Assembly: GCF_038449125.1 (NCBI RefSeq) | Contig: NZ_CP151800.1 | Location: forward strand, 406,406 to 470,405 | DNA from: Kosakonia sp. BYX6 | GTDB taxonomy: Bacteria > Pseudomonadota > Gammaproteobacteria > Enterobacterales > Enterobacteriaceae | Direction: 5' to 3' | Length of the DNA stretch: 64,000 nucleotides | In this document: piece after piece, positions 10,083-22,552 of the stretch | How the letters are laid out: each line of letters opens with the position of its first letter | Numbering within the stretch: position 1 is the first letter of the stretch | Translations under genes and position numbers: made by a program | Notes under the pieces: model-generated | What the model was told of the DNA's origin: nothing | Seen by the model: only the letters and a program-made list of their open reading frames with translations | The model's database searches: none

Positions 10083-10556
10083 TTATTTCACATAGTCAAT
10101 TTCATTGACGTACCAGGTCGCTTCACCGCCGGGCGTTTGCACGACCGCCACATCGCCGGCTTCTTTTTTTAACAGAGCGCGGGCCATTGGCGAGTCTATG
10201 GAGATGTAATCTTTGCGCCCGAAAATCTCATCATAGCCAACGATGCGAAAACGTAAGGTGTCGCCGTCGTCGTTTTCAATTTCCACCCAGGCGCCAAAAA
10301 AAACCTTTCCTTCTTGTTGCGGCGAATAATCGACGATTTTTAAATTTTCCAGACATTTGGTCAGATAACGTACCCGACGATCTATCTCGCGCAGGCGCTT
10401 TTTGTTGTACTGGTAATCGGCGTTTTCACTGCGATCGCCAAGGCTTGCGGCCCAGGTAACCTTTTTGGTGACTTCCGGGCGCTCCTGACGCCAGAGAAAA
10501 TCGAGTTCCTGCTTCAGTTTGTCGTAACCTTCGCGGGTGATCAGGGGCGTTTTCAT
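10083..10556 (-). CDS. greB: Transcript cleavage factor GreB
   Basis: GreB enters the secondary channel of RNA polymerase and stimulates cleavage of backtracked transcripts. The 157-residue protein has the N-terminal coiled coil (about residues 1-75) with the acidic tip in LGDRSENADYQYNK. A globular FKBP-like C-terminal domain contains VEIENDDGDTLRFRIVG and ends ATWYVNEIDY. Length equals that of E. coli GreB. The sequence is clearly GreB rather than GreA, judged by the basic WRQERPEVTKKV patch. It is divergent from ompR across 218 bases. Confidence 0.96.
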   Translation of the reverse strand: MKTPLITREGYDKLKQELDFLWRQERPEVTKKVTWAASLGDRSENADYQYNKKRLREIDRRVRYLTKCLENLKIVDYSPQQEGKVFFGAWVEIENDDGDTLRFRIVGYDEIFGRKDYISIDSPMARALLKKEAGDVAVVQTPGGEATWYVNEIDYVK

Positions 10557-10774
10557 GCTTGAGCCTTAATTTGAGTCTTGTCTGCACTTTACAAACGAAA
10601 CGTCGTAAGGTGCGGATTAATCATGTTTTATGTGACGTAATATGCATATAAGCTGCTGTTAAATATGCTTTGTAACAATTTCGACTAGAATTTATACCAG
10701 ATTTCGCTGGTCGTTAACGCGCACTTTTTTAGAATACGGAAACATTATTGTTGGAACCTTTGGGAGTATAAACA

Positions 10775-13788
<3,014 letters not shown>

Positions 13789-13851
13789 GAATGTATTCCT
13801 GAGTGATCTCGCGGCATCTTACCTTCACACCAAAACGCTGTCGATAAAATT

Positions 13852-13956
13852 GGGCAAATGCCACTTTTTAGGGCAATTGCTAATTTCGTGCGTTGCCTCT
13901 CAGAACAGACTCGCCACAACCACCTAACATACGTGCAATGAATCGGGCATGTGCCC
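13852..13956. promoter_or_regulatory. Putative operator cluster between the SorC regulator and dalD
   Basis: The divergent intergenic region has two near-identical direct repeats 19 bases apart (GGGCAAATGC at 13852-13861 and GGGCAATTGC at 13871-13880). A dyad GGGCATGTGCCC follows at 13945-13956. The shared GGGCA half-site and the location suggest binding sites for the SorC-family regulator. This is motif spotting only. Confidence 0.5.
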
Positions 13957-13993
13957 ATTAAAATATCAAATGCTCAATTGTGAGGTGATTGTA

Positions 13994-15391
13994 ATGTCCA
14001 GTGAAAAATCAGTGTGGATGCATATTGGTGCGGGCTCATTTCATCGTGCTCATCAAGCCTGGTATCTGCACAAACTGATGGAACAGGGCGACGACAGCTG
14101 GAGTATCGCGCTGGGGAATATCCGCGATGATGCAAACGCGTTGCTGTCTGCGTTGCGTGCGCAAAACGGGGAGTACGTGCTGGAAACGGTCTCTCCGAAA
14201 GGGGAGCGTCAATATGAAACGATCACCTCTATCCGCAAGGTGCTGCCGTGGGACAAAGAGATCAGCGCGCTCATCAAACAAGGCGCCGATAAACAGACGC
14301 GAGTGATTGCGTTCACCGTGACCGAAAGCGGCTATTACCTGACGCCGGAACATGAGCTGGATTGCCAGCAGGCGGACATCCAAAGCGATCTGAACGGCGG
14401 CATTCGCACGCTTTACGGCGCACTGACCCACATTTTGAAAGCACGCGTCGCGCAACACGGCGAACCGGTGACACTGCTCACTTGTGACAACCTGCGCCAT
14501 AACGGCGAGCGTTTTCGTCACGGCTTCCTCTCTTTCCTGAAACAAAAAGGCGAAAAAGCACTGTATGACTGGGTTGAGCGCGAAACGACGTCGCCGAACA
14601 CCATGGTTGACCGCATTACGCCGCGCCCAACGCCGGATGTGGCGGAACGTGTGCTGGCCGCCACCGGTAAAAAAGACAACGCCCCAGTAATGGGAGAATC
14701 CTTCATTCAATGGGTGATTGAAGATAATTTCGCCAATGGTCGTCCGGCGCTGGAAAACGTCGGCGTCGAACTGGTTGACTCCGTGCTGCCGTGGGAAGAG
14801 GCGAAAATCCGCATTCTGAACGCCACCCATAGCTGCATCGCCTGGGCCGGGACGCTGATCGGCCAGAGCTATATCGACGAAAGTACCAACCAACCGGCCA
14901 TTCGCCGCATGGCGTATGACTATGTTACCGAAGATGTGATTCCCTGCCTGACACCCAGCCCGCTGGATCTTGAAAAGTATCGCGATGTGGTGCTGGCGCG
15001 CTTTGGTAACCCGTATATCAAAGACACCAACCAGCGTGTCGCGGCCGATGGTCTGTCGAAAATCCCTGGCATGGTGACGCCAACCCTGATTGGCTGCTAT
15101 GCACTTGGCCGCGAGCCGAATGCCACGGCGGTGGTTCCAGCGCTGTTCTTCCTGTTCCTCAAACGCTGGGCAGAAAATGCGCTGCCTTATACCTACCAGG
15201 ATGGCGTGCTGCAACCGGATGCGGTTCGCGCCGTCTTCGCCAGCCCCGATCCGCTGGCAGCCTGGGCGGCGGATGAAGCGCTGTTCGCGGAACTGGCGCA
15301 GTCTGCCGACTTCCTGGCGTTGTTGCGCCGCACGGTTCGCGCGCTGGAACAGTGGGTGAAACAGCCGCAAAAAGAGCTGGCGATGGCCTGA
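13994..15391 (+). CDS. dalD: D-arabinitol 4-dehydrogenase
   Basis: A 465-residue member of the long-chain mannitol dehydrogenase family that oxidises D-arabinitol to D-xylulose with NAD+. It resembles Klebsiella DalD closely, for example in [17 protein letters not shown] (cofactor-binding glycine region near the N-terminus), [11 protein letters not shown], and the catalytic [18 protein letters not shown] with the conserved Lys, Asn and His. I start at the ATG at 13994 ([10 protein letters not shown]) because GAGGTG lies six bases upstream; an in-frame ATG at 13949 adds 15 codons not found in the family. The kinase gene follows after 12 bases. A related polyol substrate cannot be excluded. Confidence 0.9.
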   Translation: MSSEKSVWMHIGAGSFHRAHQAWYLHKLMEQGDDSWSIALGNIRDDANALLSALRAQNGEYVLETVSPKGERQYETITSIRKVLPWDKEISALIKQGADKQTRVIAFTVTESGYYLTPEHELDCQQADIQSDLNGGIRTLYGALTHILKARVAQHGEPVTLLTCDNLRHNGERFRHGFLSFLKQKGEKALYDWVERETTSPNTMVDRITPRPTPDVAERVLAATGKKDNAPVMGESFIQWVIEDNFANGRPALENVGVELVDSVLPWEEAKIRILNATHSCIAWAGTLIGQSYIDESTNQPAIRRMAYDYVTEDVIPCLTPSPLDLEKYRDVVLARFGNPYIKDTNQRVAADGLSKIPGMVTPTLIGCYALGREPNATAVVPALFFLFLKRWAENALPYTYQDGVLQPDAVRAVFASPDPLAAWAADEALFAELAQSADFLALLRRTVRALEQWVKQPQKELAMA

Positions 15392-15403
15392 CGGGGAGGC
15401 GCT

Positions 15404-16876
15404 ATGTATCTCGGTATTGATGTCGGAACGTCGGAAATCAAAACGCTGTTACTGGACGGTAACAGCAAAATTGTCGCCGTGGCGGGGGCGCCGTTAACGG
15501 TTCAACGCCCTCATCCTCATTGGTCTGAACAAGATCCTGAAAGCTGGTGGCAGGCGCTGAACCAGGCGCTGGGTCTGCTGCGGGGGCAAGTTGCCGGGCA
15601 ATGGAAGGAGGTGAAGGCGATTGGTCTGTCCGGGCAAATGCACGGCGCGGTGCTCTTAGGCAAACAGGGGAATGTGCTGCGTCCTTGCATCCTGTGGAAC
15701 GACACGCGCAGCGCAAAAGAGTGCGAGTTGCTGACCGAGCGCGCGCCAGAGTTACACCAAATCGCCGGGAACCTCGCCATGCCGGGGTTTACCGCGCCAA
15801 AATTGCTGTGGGTAGCGGAGCATGAACCGCAGATTTTTGCGCAAACCGCGCATGTGCTGCTGCCGAAAGATTATCTGCGCTGGCGTATGACGGGCGAAAT
15901 GGTGAGTGATATGTCTGACGCGGCGGGCACACTGTGGCTGGATGTCGCACAGCGTGACTGGTCGGATAGCCTGCTCGCGGCCTGCGATTTGCACCGCGAC
16001 ATGATGCCGCGGTTAGTTGAAGGTTCGCAGCCCAGCGGCGTGCTGACCGACGAAATTGCGCAGTCATGGGGGCTTTCGCCCAACGTCGTGGTGGCGGGCG
16101 GTGGCGGTGATAACGCCGCCAGCGCGGTCGGTATCGGCGCGGTGAACGCAGGGGATGCATTTATTTCTCTTGGCACGTCGGGCGTGTTGTTTGCCGTTAA
16201 TGACCGTTATCGCCCGAACCCGCAATCGGCGGTTCATGCATTTTGCCATGCGCTGCCGGAGCGCTGGCATCAGATGAGCGTGATGTTGACCGCTGCCAGC
16301 GCGCTGCGCTGGTTGTGTACCCTTTTGCGCTGTGACGAAGCGACATTGATGTCCGAAGTGGCGCAGCTTACGCCCGCGCAGCGCCGTCATGCGCCGATCT
16401 TTTTACCTTATCTTTCCGGCGAGCGTACGCCGCACAACGATCCGTGGGCGCAGGGGGCGTTTAGCCACTTAACCCATGATGTTGACCGTGCGCAACTGGG
16501 ATATGCCGTGATTGAGGGCGTGACGTTTGGCCTGATGGACGGTTTACAGGTGCTTTATGAAGCCGGCACCGAACTGACGCAATGTTCACTTGTCGGCGGC
16601 GGCGCGCGCAGTGCGGAATGGGCGCAGCTTATCGCCAACGTGTTGAACATACCTATTGTCACGCATGAGGGGGGTGAAGCTGGCGGGGCGCTTGGCGCGG
16701 CTCGTCTGGCCTGGCTCGCCGTCGGCGGTGATGAGAAGGAAGTCTGTACTAAGCCAACGGAGCGGCGACGTTATCTTCCACAGAGTGAAAGCAGGGAAGG
16801 ATTGCTGAGTCGTTTACAGGATTTTCGCCTGCAGTATCGCCAGCAGGTCGAGGCTCGTAACCTGGCGCGCGGCTAA
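15404..16876 (+). CDS. xylB: Xylulokinase of the pentitol operon (FGGY family)
   Basis: A 490-residue FGGY carbohydrate kinase. It phosphorylates D-xylulose, the product of the preceding dehydrogenase, to D-xylulose 5-phosphate for the pentose phosphate pathway. The N-terminal phosphate loop is YLGIDVGTSEIKTLLLD. The xylulokinase signature GLSGQMHG lies at residues 74-81. The second domain has GGGGDNAASAVGIG and the FGGY-type LVGGGARSAEWAQL. It is preceded by a strong GGGGAGG ribosome-binding site. By function it corresponds to DalK of Klebsiella; I use the general symbol. Confidence 0.88.
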   Translation: MYLGIDVGTSEIKTLLLDGNSKIVAVAGAPLTVQRPHPHWSEQDPESWWQALNQALGLLRGQVAGQWKEVKAIGLSGQMHGAVLLGKQGNVLRPCILWNDTRSAKECELLTERAPELHQIAGNLAMPGFTAPKLLWVAEHEPQIFAQTAHVLLPKDYLRWRMTGEMVSDMSDAAGTLWLDVAQRDWSDSLLAACDLHRDMMPRLVEGSQPSGVLTDEIAQSWGLSPNVVVAGGGGDNAASAVGIGAVNAGDAFISLGTSGVLFAVNDRYRPNPQSAVHAFCHALPERWHQMSVMLTAASALRWLCTLLRCDEATLMSEVAQLTPAQRRHAPIFLPYLSGERTPHNDPWAQGAFSHLTHDVDRAQLGYAVIEGVTFGLMDGLQVLYEAGTELTQCSLVGGGARSAEWAQLIANVLNIPIVTHEGGEAGGALGAARLAWLAVGGDEKEVCTKPTERRRYLPQSESREGLLSRLQDFRLQYRQQVEARNLARG

Positions 16877-16968
16877 CGCTGCGCGCTGTTATTCCGAATC
16901 CGTTGGTAAGGGCGGCTAAGGCTGCCCATTACGCCGGTTATCACTGTACCTACACAAGGAAAAAGAAC

Positions 16969-17928
16969 GTGAAAAAGATGGTTTGGGCTTTAGCGTTATC
17001 CATTGCATCCCTGTCTGTCGCCGTCCATGCGGAAGACAAAATTAAGGTCGGTTTCGCCAACCGTACCTTGAACGGTGCTTTCTTTAACGGCTTGACCGAG
17101 TATATGAAGATTCATGCCAAAGAACGCGGCTATGAACTGATTACCACCGATGCGCGCGGCGATCTGAATAAACAGATTTCCGACGTGGAAGATATGCTCT
17201 CTCAAGGGATCAATTACCTGATCCTTAACCCGCAAGATCCTGAAGCTGGTTTGCGCATCACGCAAATTGCCAAGCGTAAAAACGTCCCTGTTGTGGTGTT
17301 GGACAGTGATATCTCTCTCGACGCGCCCGTCATTACTCGCGTGCAAGCAAACAACGCGAAAAACAACATCATGATTGGCGAATACGCCGTCGAAAAATTT
17401 GGCGACAAGCCAATGAACTGCATTTTGATCAGCGGCAACCAGGGCAACCTGGTCGGTGAAGCGCGTCGCGTGAACTTCATGCGCGGGGTCACCGAAACGC
17501 AACTGCGTAAGTACAACCACACGCAGCTTACGATCATTAGCCAAGGCTGGGGAAACTGGGATCAACAAGGTGGCCTGAAAGCGATGGAGGATTTAATCGT
17601 CGCGCAGGGCGACAAAATCAACTGCGTGTATAGCGAAATGGACGACATGGCGCTGGGTGCGGTGCTGTCTCTGAAAGCGGCGAACAAGTTAAACAACGTG
17701 CTTGTTTTCTCTCACGATGGCTACAAGAAAGGGCTTGAAGCCGTGCAGCGTGGCGACATTCAGGCCACCGCATCAAATAACCCGGATCTACTGACCAACA
17801 CCGTGCTGGACGTGATTGCCAAGTACCAGGCGGGTCAGAAAGATTTCCCGGATTATGTCTACATCCCCTCGATTTTGATCACCAAAGACAATGTGAGCAA
17901 GTACTACAACAAAGACTCAATTTTCTAA
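16969..17928 (+). CDS. Periplasmic sugar/polyol-binding protein of ABC importer
   Basis: A 319-residue substrate-binding protein of the ribose/galactose (RbsB, Peripla_BP_4) type. I choose the GTG at 16969, with AAGGA eight bases upstream; it gives a clean signal peptide (KKM, then WALALSIASLSVAVHA, cleavage before EDKIKVG). Longer readings add untranslated-looking sequence. Mature protein begins with the family strand KIKVGFANRTLNGAFFNGL. It should capture the polyol that DalD oxidises, probably D-arabinitol or a related pentitol; the ligand is inferred from neighbours. A strong hairpin follows the gene and probably limits read-through to the ATPase and permease. Confidence 0.85.
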   Translation: MKKMVWALALSIASLSVAVHAEDKIKVGFANRTLNGAFFNGLTEYMKIHAKERGYELITTDARGDLNKQISDVEDMLSQGINYLILNPQDPEAGLRITQIAKRKNVPVVVLDSDISLDAPVITRVQANNAKNNIMIGEYAVEKFGDKPMNCILISGNQGNLVGEARRVNFMRGVTETQLRKYNHTQLTIISQGWGNWDQQGGLKAMEDLIVAQGDKINCVYSEMDDMALGAVLSLKAANKLNNVLVFSHDGYKKGLEAVQRGDIQATASNNPDLLTNTVLDVIAKYQAGQKDFPDYVYIPSILITKDNVSKYYNKDSIF

Positions 17929-17933
17929 TGGTT

Positions 17934-17966
17934 ACGTCTCCCCGATGGCAAGGGGAGACGTTTTTT
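17934..17966 (+). terminator. Intercistronic terminator/stem-loop after the binding-protein gene
   Basis: A perfect 10-bp stem ACGTCTCCCC / GGGGAGACGT around an 8-base loop (17934-17961) is followed by a T run to 17966. It sits inside the operon, six bases after the binding-protein stop and 20 bases before the ATPase start. Partial terminators or 3'-stabilising stems here are known to raise binding-protein level over the membrane components in ABC operons. Confidence 0.85.
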
Positions 17967-17986
17967 AAAATCGAGAGGTATTCCTG

Positions 17987-19486
17987 ATGGAAGAGTATGC
18001 AATCGTCATCGATAAGGTGAAAAAAAGTTTCGGCGGGGTACATGCGCTAAAAAATGTAAACCTGAAAATTAAGCAGGGTGATATTCACGCGATCGTCGGG
18101 GAAAACGGCGCGGGAAAATCGACGCTGATGAAAATCTTGTCAGGAATTTATGTTAAGGACGGCGGGACGTTACACGTTAATGGTAAAGAGGTTCACTTCA
18201 CCTCCCCAGGGCAAAGCCGGGACAGCCAGATCGGTATCATCTATCAGGAACTGGCGCTCTCGCCGGATTTAACGGTGGCGGAAAATATCTTTCTGGATGA
18301 CCTGGGGTTGGGCAAGCGGTTCGTTAACTGGAACACGTTGAACAAAAAAGCCGCCAGGGTGCTAAGCAACCTGGGTTTTGCTATCAAGCCCGACGATAAA
18401 GTGGGTGATTTGAGTGTCGCCTACCAGCAAATGGTTGAGATCGCCAAATCGCTGGCGCGCAACGTCAAAATTTTGATCCTCGATGAGCCGACCGCCGTAC
18501 TGTCGGAGCGCGAAATCGAGATCCTGTTCAGCCAGTTGAAGTTACTCAAAGGCCAGGGCGTCACCATCCTTTATATCTCGCACCGGCTGGAAGAGATTTT
18601 CATGATCGCCGATGCCATCAGCGTCATTAAAGATGGCGAATCCGTGGGCGATTTAGACCCGAAAACCTGCACCGAAGACGACATTATTTCCGCGATGGTC
18701 GGGCGTAAGTTCGAGAATTTATACCCGCCGAAAAATATTCCGCAGGAGGAAGAGATCCTCCGCGTTGAGAACCTGGCGACTCGCGCCTTGTTAAGCGACA
18801 TCAATTTGCATGTGCGCAAAGGCGAAATTGTCGGCCTTGCTGGACTGGTTGGCGCGGGGCGTACGGAAATCGCCCGCTGTCTGTTCGGTATCGACCGCAT
18901 GTCGGAAGGGACGATAACCAAAAACGGTCAGCCAGTTGTGATTCACCATCCGGCAGACGCGATGCGCTACGGCATCGGCCTGGTGCCAGAAAGCCGCAAA
19001 GAGCAGGGCGCAATCCTCACGCAAAGTATTCGCGAAAACATTTCGTTATCTCGCCTGAAAAGCGTGTGTTACCGGCTGGGGATTATTAACCACCAGCAGG
19101 ACAAGAAGTTAGCGGAGGAGTATCGCAGCAAGCTGAAAATCAAATTAGGGTCGGTTGAACATCCGGTGTCCAGTCTCAGCGGCGGTAACCAGCAAAAAGT
19201 GGTTATCGCGAAATGGCTTAATACCGGCTGCGACTTGCTCATTCTTGATGAACCGACACGCGGCGTCGACGTGGGGGCAAAGGTCGAAATCTACAACGTC
19301 ATTCACGATCTCGCCGAGCGAGGATTCGCCATTATTTTAATCTCTTCGGAAATGGTTGAGGTCATCAACCTGTCACACCGCGTTTATGTGATGAGCGAGG
19401 GCAGTATCACTCGCGAACTGATCGGTGATGAGATTTCGGAAGAAAACATCATGAAGCATGCCATTCCAAAACGGGCATTGGTTTAA
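17987..19486 (+). CDS. Sugar/polyol ABC importer, duplicated ATPase subunit
   Basis: A 499-residue fused double ATPase of the RbsA/MglA/XylG type that powers carbohydrate import at the cytoplasmic face. The first half has Walker A GENGAGKST (near residue 37), a signature region (VAYQQMVEIAKSLARN) and Walker B ILILDEPTAVL. The second half has a degenerate P-loop (GLVGAGRTE), LSGGNQQKVVIAKWL, and LLILDEPTRGVDVGAK. The degenerate second P-loop is usual for this family. GAGAGG precedes the start. The permease gene begins 12 bases after its stop. Confidence 0.92.
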   Translation: MEEYAIVIDKVKKSFGGVHALKNVNLKIKQGDIHAIVGENGAGKSTLMKILSGIYVKDGGTLHVNGKEVHFTSPGQSRDSQIGIIYQELALSPDLTVAENIFLDDLGLGKRFVNWNTLNKKAARVLSNLGFAIKPDDKVGDLSVAYQQMVEIAKSLARNVKILILDEPTAVLSEREIEILFSQLKLLKGQGVTILYISHRLEEIFMIADAISVIKDGESVGDLDPKTCTEDDIISAMVGRKFENLYPPKNIPQEEEILRVENLATRALLSDINLHVRKGEIVGLAGLVGAGRTEIARCLFGIDRMSEGTITKNGQPVVIHHPADAMRYGIGLVPESRKEQGAILTQSIRENISLSRLKSVCYRLGIINHQQDKKLAEEYRSKLKIKLGSVEHPVSSLSGGNQQKVVIAKWLNTGCDLLILDEPTRGVDVGAKVEIYNVIHDLAERGFAIILISSEMVEVINLSHRVYVMSEGSITRELIGDEISEENIMKHAIPKRALV

Positions 19487-19498
19487 CGAGGAAACGTA

Positions 19499-20473
19499 AT
19501 GGAACAGATTAGCCAGACTCACGTCATGCCCTCCTTTCACGAAAGGGTGCTTAAGTTTTTTGTGAATAACTCCACGCTTATCGTTTTTCTCTTAATGTTG
19601 GTGATTGCCGGTTTCCTGTCCGATAGGTTTTACAGCGGCGACAACATCACCAACGTGCTTCGCCAGAGCGTGCCGTTAGGGTTAGCGGCGCTGGGCATGC
19701 TGTTTGTGATTCTGACCGGGGGGATCGATCTCTCCGTTGGCTCGGTGATGGCGTTTATTTCCGTGGCGGTGGCGATTTTCATTCCCGAAATCGGCCTGTG
19801 GCCTGCGTTATTCGCCAGCTTATTTATTGCGGCGATAATCGGTGCTGGCGCCGGAACGTTGGTGACGCTGTTCAATATCGCGCCGTTTATCGCCACGCTG
19901 GCGATGATGACTATTGCCAGGGGGCTGGCGTTAATCATATCGAAGGGGCAACCGGTCTTTATTGATGATATGTCTTTTGTCGATTTCGGTACGGGTTACC
20001 TGTTCGGTCTGCCAAAGCCGGTCTACGTGCTGGTGGTTTTCGCCCTGCTGGCGCATTGCGTTTATAAGTACACGGTGTTTGGTCGCCTGACGATTTCTAT
20101 CGGTTCCAACGAAACCGCCACGCGCTTCGCCGGGATCAAAGTCGGCTGGTATAAATTCGCGGTGTATGCCTTAAGCGGCTTCGCCTGCGGCCTGGCGGGT
20201 GTGCTGGCCTCAACGCGTACGGGCGTCGGCTCGCCGGTGCTTTCCGTGGGGTTTGAACTGGATGTTATCGCCGCCGTGGTGGTGGGGGGAGCGAGTCTCG
20301 CGGGCGGTCGCGGCAACGTGATGAATACCATCGTTGGGGTGATGATCCTCAGCATCATCTCTAACCTGATGAACCTGATGAATATTTCCGGCTACAACCA
20401 GCAGGTGGTGAAGGGGCTGATTATTATCGCGGCGGTGATGCTGGAAAGCCTGAAATCGCGCCAGCGCAGTTAA
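19499..20473 (+). CDS. Sugar/polyol ABC importer, permease subunit
   Basis: A 324-residue inner-membrane permease of the RbsC/BPD_transp_2 family, expected to form a homodimeric channel with the ATPase and receive substrate from the binding protein. Family motifs: LTGGIDLSVGSVMA near residue 75, NIAPFIATLAMMTIARGLALI near residue 125, and VVVGGASLAGGRG near residue 265. About eight to ten hydrophobic segments are visible. It is the last gene of the pentitol operon; a REP palindrome and a terminator follow. Confidence 0.92.
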   Translation: MEQISQTHVMPSFHERVLKFFVNNSTLIVFLLMLVIAGFLSDRFYSGDNITNVLRQSVPLGLAALGMLFVILTGGIDLSVGSVMAFISVAVAIFIPEIGLWPALFASLFIAAIIGAGAGTLVTLFNIAPFIATLAMMTIARGLALIISKGQPVFIDDMSFVDFGTGYLFGLPKPVYVLVVFALLAHCVYKYTVFGRLTISIGSNETATRFAGIKVGWYKFAVYALSGFACGLAGVLASTRTGVGSPVLSVGFELDVIAAVVVGGASLAGGRGNVMNTIVGVMILSIISNLMNLMNISGYNQQVVKGLIIIAAVMLESLKSRQRS

Positions 20474-20476
20474 GCT

Positions 20477-20530
20477 GCCTGATGGCGCTCTAGGTTTTGT
20501 AGGCCGGGTAAGGCATAGCCGCCACCCGGC
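20477..20530. repeat. REP element after the pentitol operon
   Basis: A REP-type sequence begins four bases after the permease stop: GCCTGATGGCGCT followed by the palindrome GCCGGGTAAGGCATAGCCGCCACCCGGC. It lies between the converging ends of the ABC operon and pck. Confidence 0.75.
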
Positions 20531-20550
20531 TCTTTGTCAGCAATATGAAA

Positions 20551-20575
20551 CCCTGGCGTTGCGGCCAGGGTTTTG
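20551..20575. terminator. Bidirectional terminator between the pentitol operon and pck
   Basis: A 7-bp stem CCCTGGC/GCCAGGG (20551-20557 with 20564-20570) is followed by TTTTGTT on the plus strand and by a TTTCATATT stretch on the minus strand. It can serve both convergent operons. Confidence 0.75.
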
Positions 20576-20594
20576 TTGCTCTTGCGTAAGCGAA

Positions 20595-22214
20595 TTACAG
20601 TTTCGGTCCGGCGCTGACCAATGCGGCACCGGCGTCGGTATCGGTGTATTTCTCGAAGTTCTCAATAAACAACGTCGCCAGTTGAGTCGCTTTCTCCTGC
20701 CACTGCTCCGGGGATGCATACGTACTGCGCGGGTCGAGAATACGGCTATCGACACCGGGCAGCGACGTTGGAATCGCCAGGTTAAACATCGGCAGCGTGA
20801 AGGTTTCGGCATCATCCAGCGAACCGTCCAGAATGGCGTCGATAATCGCGCGCGTATCCTTAATGGAGATGCGTTTGCCCGTGCCGTTCCAGCCTGTATT
20901 CACCAGATACGCCTGCGCACCGGCGGCCTGCATCCGTTTCACCAGCACTTCTGCGTACTGCGTGGGATGCAGCGATAAAAACGCCGCGCCAAAGCAGGCG
21001 GAGAAGGTCGGCGTCGGCTCGGTGACACCGCGTTCGGTACCGGCCAGTTTGGCGGTAAAACCAGAGAGGAAATGGTACTGCGTCTGGTTAGCCGTCAGGC
21101 GAGAAACCGGGGGTAACACACCGAACGCGTCTGCCGTCAGGAAGATAACTTTGGTGGCATGGCCCGCTTTCGATACCGGTTTAACGATGTTCTGAATATG
21201 GTAAATCGGGTACGAGACGCGGGTGTTTTCTGTTTTCGACGCATCATCAAAATCAATGCTGCCGTCCTCGCGAACGCTGACGTTTTCCAGCAGCGCATCG
21301 CGGCGAATGGCGTGGAAAATGTCCGGTTCGGCCTCTTCAGAAAGCCGGATGGTTTTGGCGTAGCAGCCGCCTTCAAAGTTAAAGACGCCGTCATCATCCC
21401 AGCCGTGTTCGTCATCGCCAATCAGGCGGCGTTTCGGATCGGTGGAAAGGGTGGTTTTACCGGTGCCGGAAAGACCGAAGAACACCGCGACATCGCCTTT
21501 TTCGCCGACGTTGGCAGAGCAGTGCATCGACGCAATGCCCTGCAACGGCAGCAGGTAGTTCATGATCGAGAACATGCCTTTTTTCATTTCGCCACCGTAC
21601 CAGGTGCCGCCGATTAGCTGGATGCGCTCGGTAAGGTTAAACGCGACGAAGTTTTCAGAATTCAGGCCCTGTTCTTTCCACTGCGGGTTGGTGCATTTCG
21701 CGCCGTTCATCACGATAAAGTCCGGCGTAAAATCGGCCAGTTCTTCATCGGTTGGGCGAATAAACATGTTTTTGACGAAGTGCGCCTGCCAGGCCACTTC
21801 CGTGATAAAGCGAACAGAGAGACGGGAGTCCGGGTTCGCGCCGCAAAACGCGTCGACAATAAACAGGCGTTTGCCGGAGAGTTCTTGTGTGACCAGATTT
21901 TTTAAATGCTGCCAGACCTCAGGCGAGAGAGGTTTGTTGTCGTTCTTGCCTTTGCCTTTATCGGCCCACCACACCGTATCGCGGGTGGTGTCATCTCGGA
22001 CAATATACTTATCTTTCGGCGAACGGCCGGTGAAAATACCGGTGTCCACGGCGACAGCACCAGAATTCGTCAACACGCCACGCTCATATCCTTCCAGGTC
22101 TGGACGAAGCTCCTCCTGATACAGCGTATCGTAGTCGGGATTGTAGACGACATCCTGAACATCGTTGATACCATAAGCCTTGAGATCTTGCGGGGTTAAG
22201 CTCTTAACGCGCAT
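20595..22214 (-). CDS. pckA: Phosphoenolpyruvate carboxykinase (ATP)
   Basis: PckA converts oxaloacetate and ATP to phosphoenolpyruvate and CO2, the first committed step of gluconeogenesis from C4 acids. The 539-residue protein has the kinase-1a P-loop [11 protein letters not shown] near residue 250, the kinase-2 segment [13 protein letters not shown] near residue 268, and the signature [19 protein letters not shown] near residue 210. Sequence and length agree with the enterobacterial enzyme. In E. coli it follows envZ directly; here the pentitol island lies between. Confidence 0.98.
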   Translation of the reverse strand: MRVKSLTPQDLKAYGINDVQDVVYNPDYDTLYQEELRPDLEGYERGVLTNSGAVAVDTGIFTGRSPKDKYIVRDDTTRDTVWWADKGKGKNDNKPLSPEVWQHLKNLVTQELSGKRLFIVDAFCGANPDSRLSVRFITEVAWQAHFVKNMFIRPTDEELADFTPDFIVMNGAKCTNPQWKEQGLNSENFVAFNLTERIQLIGGTWYGGEMKKGMFSIMNYLLPLQGIASMHCSANVGEKGDVAVFFGLSGTGKTTLSTDPKRRLIGDDEHGWDDDGVFNFEGGCYAKTIRLSEEAEPDIFHAIRRDALLENVSVREDGSIDFDDASKTENTRVSYPIYHIQNIVKPVSKAGHATKVIFLTADAFGVLPPVSRLTANQTQYHFLSGFTAKLAGTERGVTEPTPTFSACFGAAFLSLHPTQYAEVLVKRMQAAGAQAYLVNTGWNGTGKRISIKDTRAIIDAILDGSLDDAETFTLPMFNLAIPTSLPGVDSRILDPRSTYASPEQWQEKATQLATLFIENFEKYTDTDAGAALVSAGPKL

Positions 22215-22552
22215 GTCACTGCTCCTTAGCCAATATGTACTACCTGAAATTGTAGGGTTGTTCTTTGCCCGCTTACCGGGACGAGGCTCATAGATTTACT
22301 TATCTCGACAAACCTTGGCTTACGCAAAACACTGTGATTAGGGTCACGTAACGGGATGAATTATGGCAAAATTTATTACATTGATCGGGAAAATGTTATC
22401 AGAATGCGCTAAGGCAACATTTTTAACCTTTGCTTTGTGACTGTAATCGCTTTCATGGAAGAAAATTACGTAACACTTTCAGGCGGGATTGTAGCGGAAA
22501 CGTGACGAATAATGCAAAAACGCCGCCCGGAGGCGGCGTTGTATAAGCGGGA
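22215..22552. other. pckA promoter region and hslO terminator
   Basis: This 338-base gap between pckA and hslO has no gene. It holds the terminator of the hslRO transcript (22516-22540) and, nearer to pckA, AT-rich sequence in which the pckA promoter should lie. CRP activates pck in E. coli; I could not point to a convincing CRP site by eye. Confidence 0.65.
22516..22540 (-). terminator. Intrinsic terminator after hslO
   Basis: On the minus strand an 8-bp stem ACGCCGCC/GGCGGCGT with a 4-base loop is followed by TTTTGC. It lies just beyond the hslO stop codon and should end the yrfG-hslR-hslO transcript. Confidence 0.9.

Noticed and set aside
14036-15370. A 444-codon open frame on the minus strand
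   Set aside because: It is the mirror of dalD in a GC-rich gene. Its composition (Arg, Gln and His rich) and lack of any recognisable motif mark it as a shadow.
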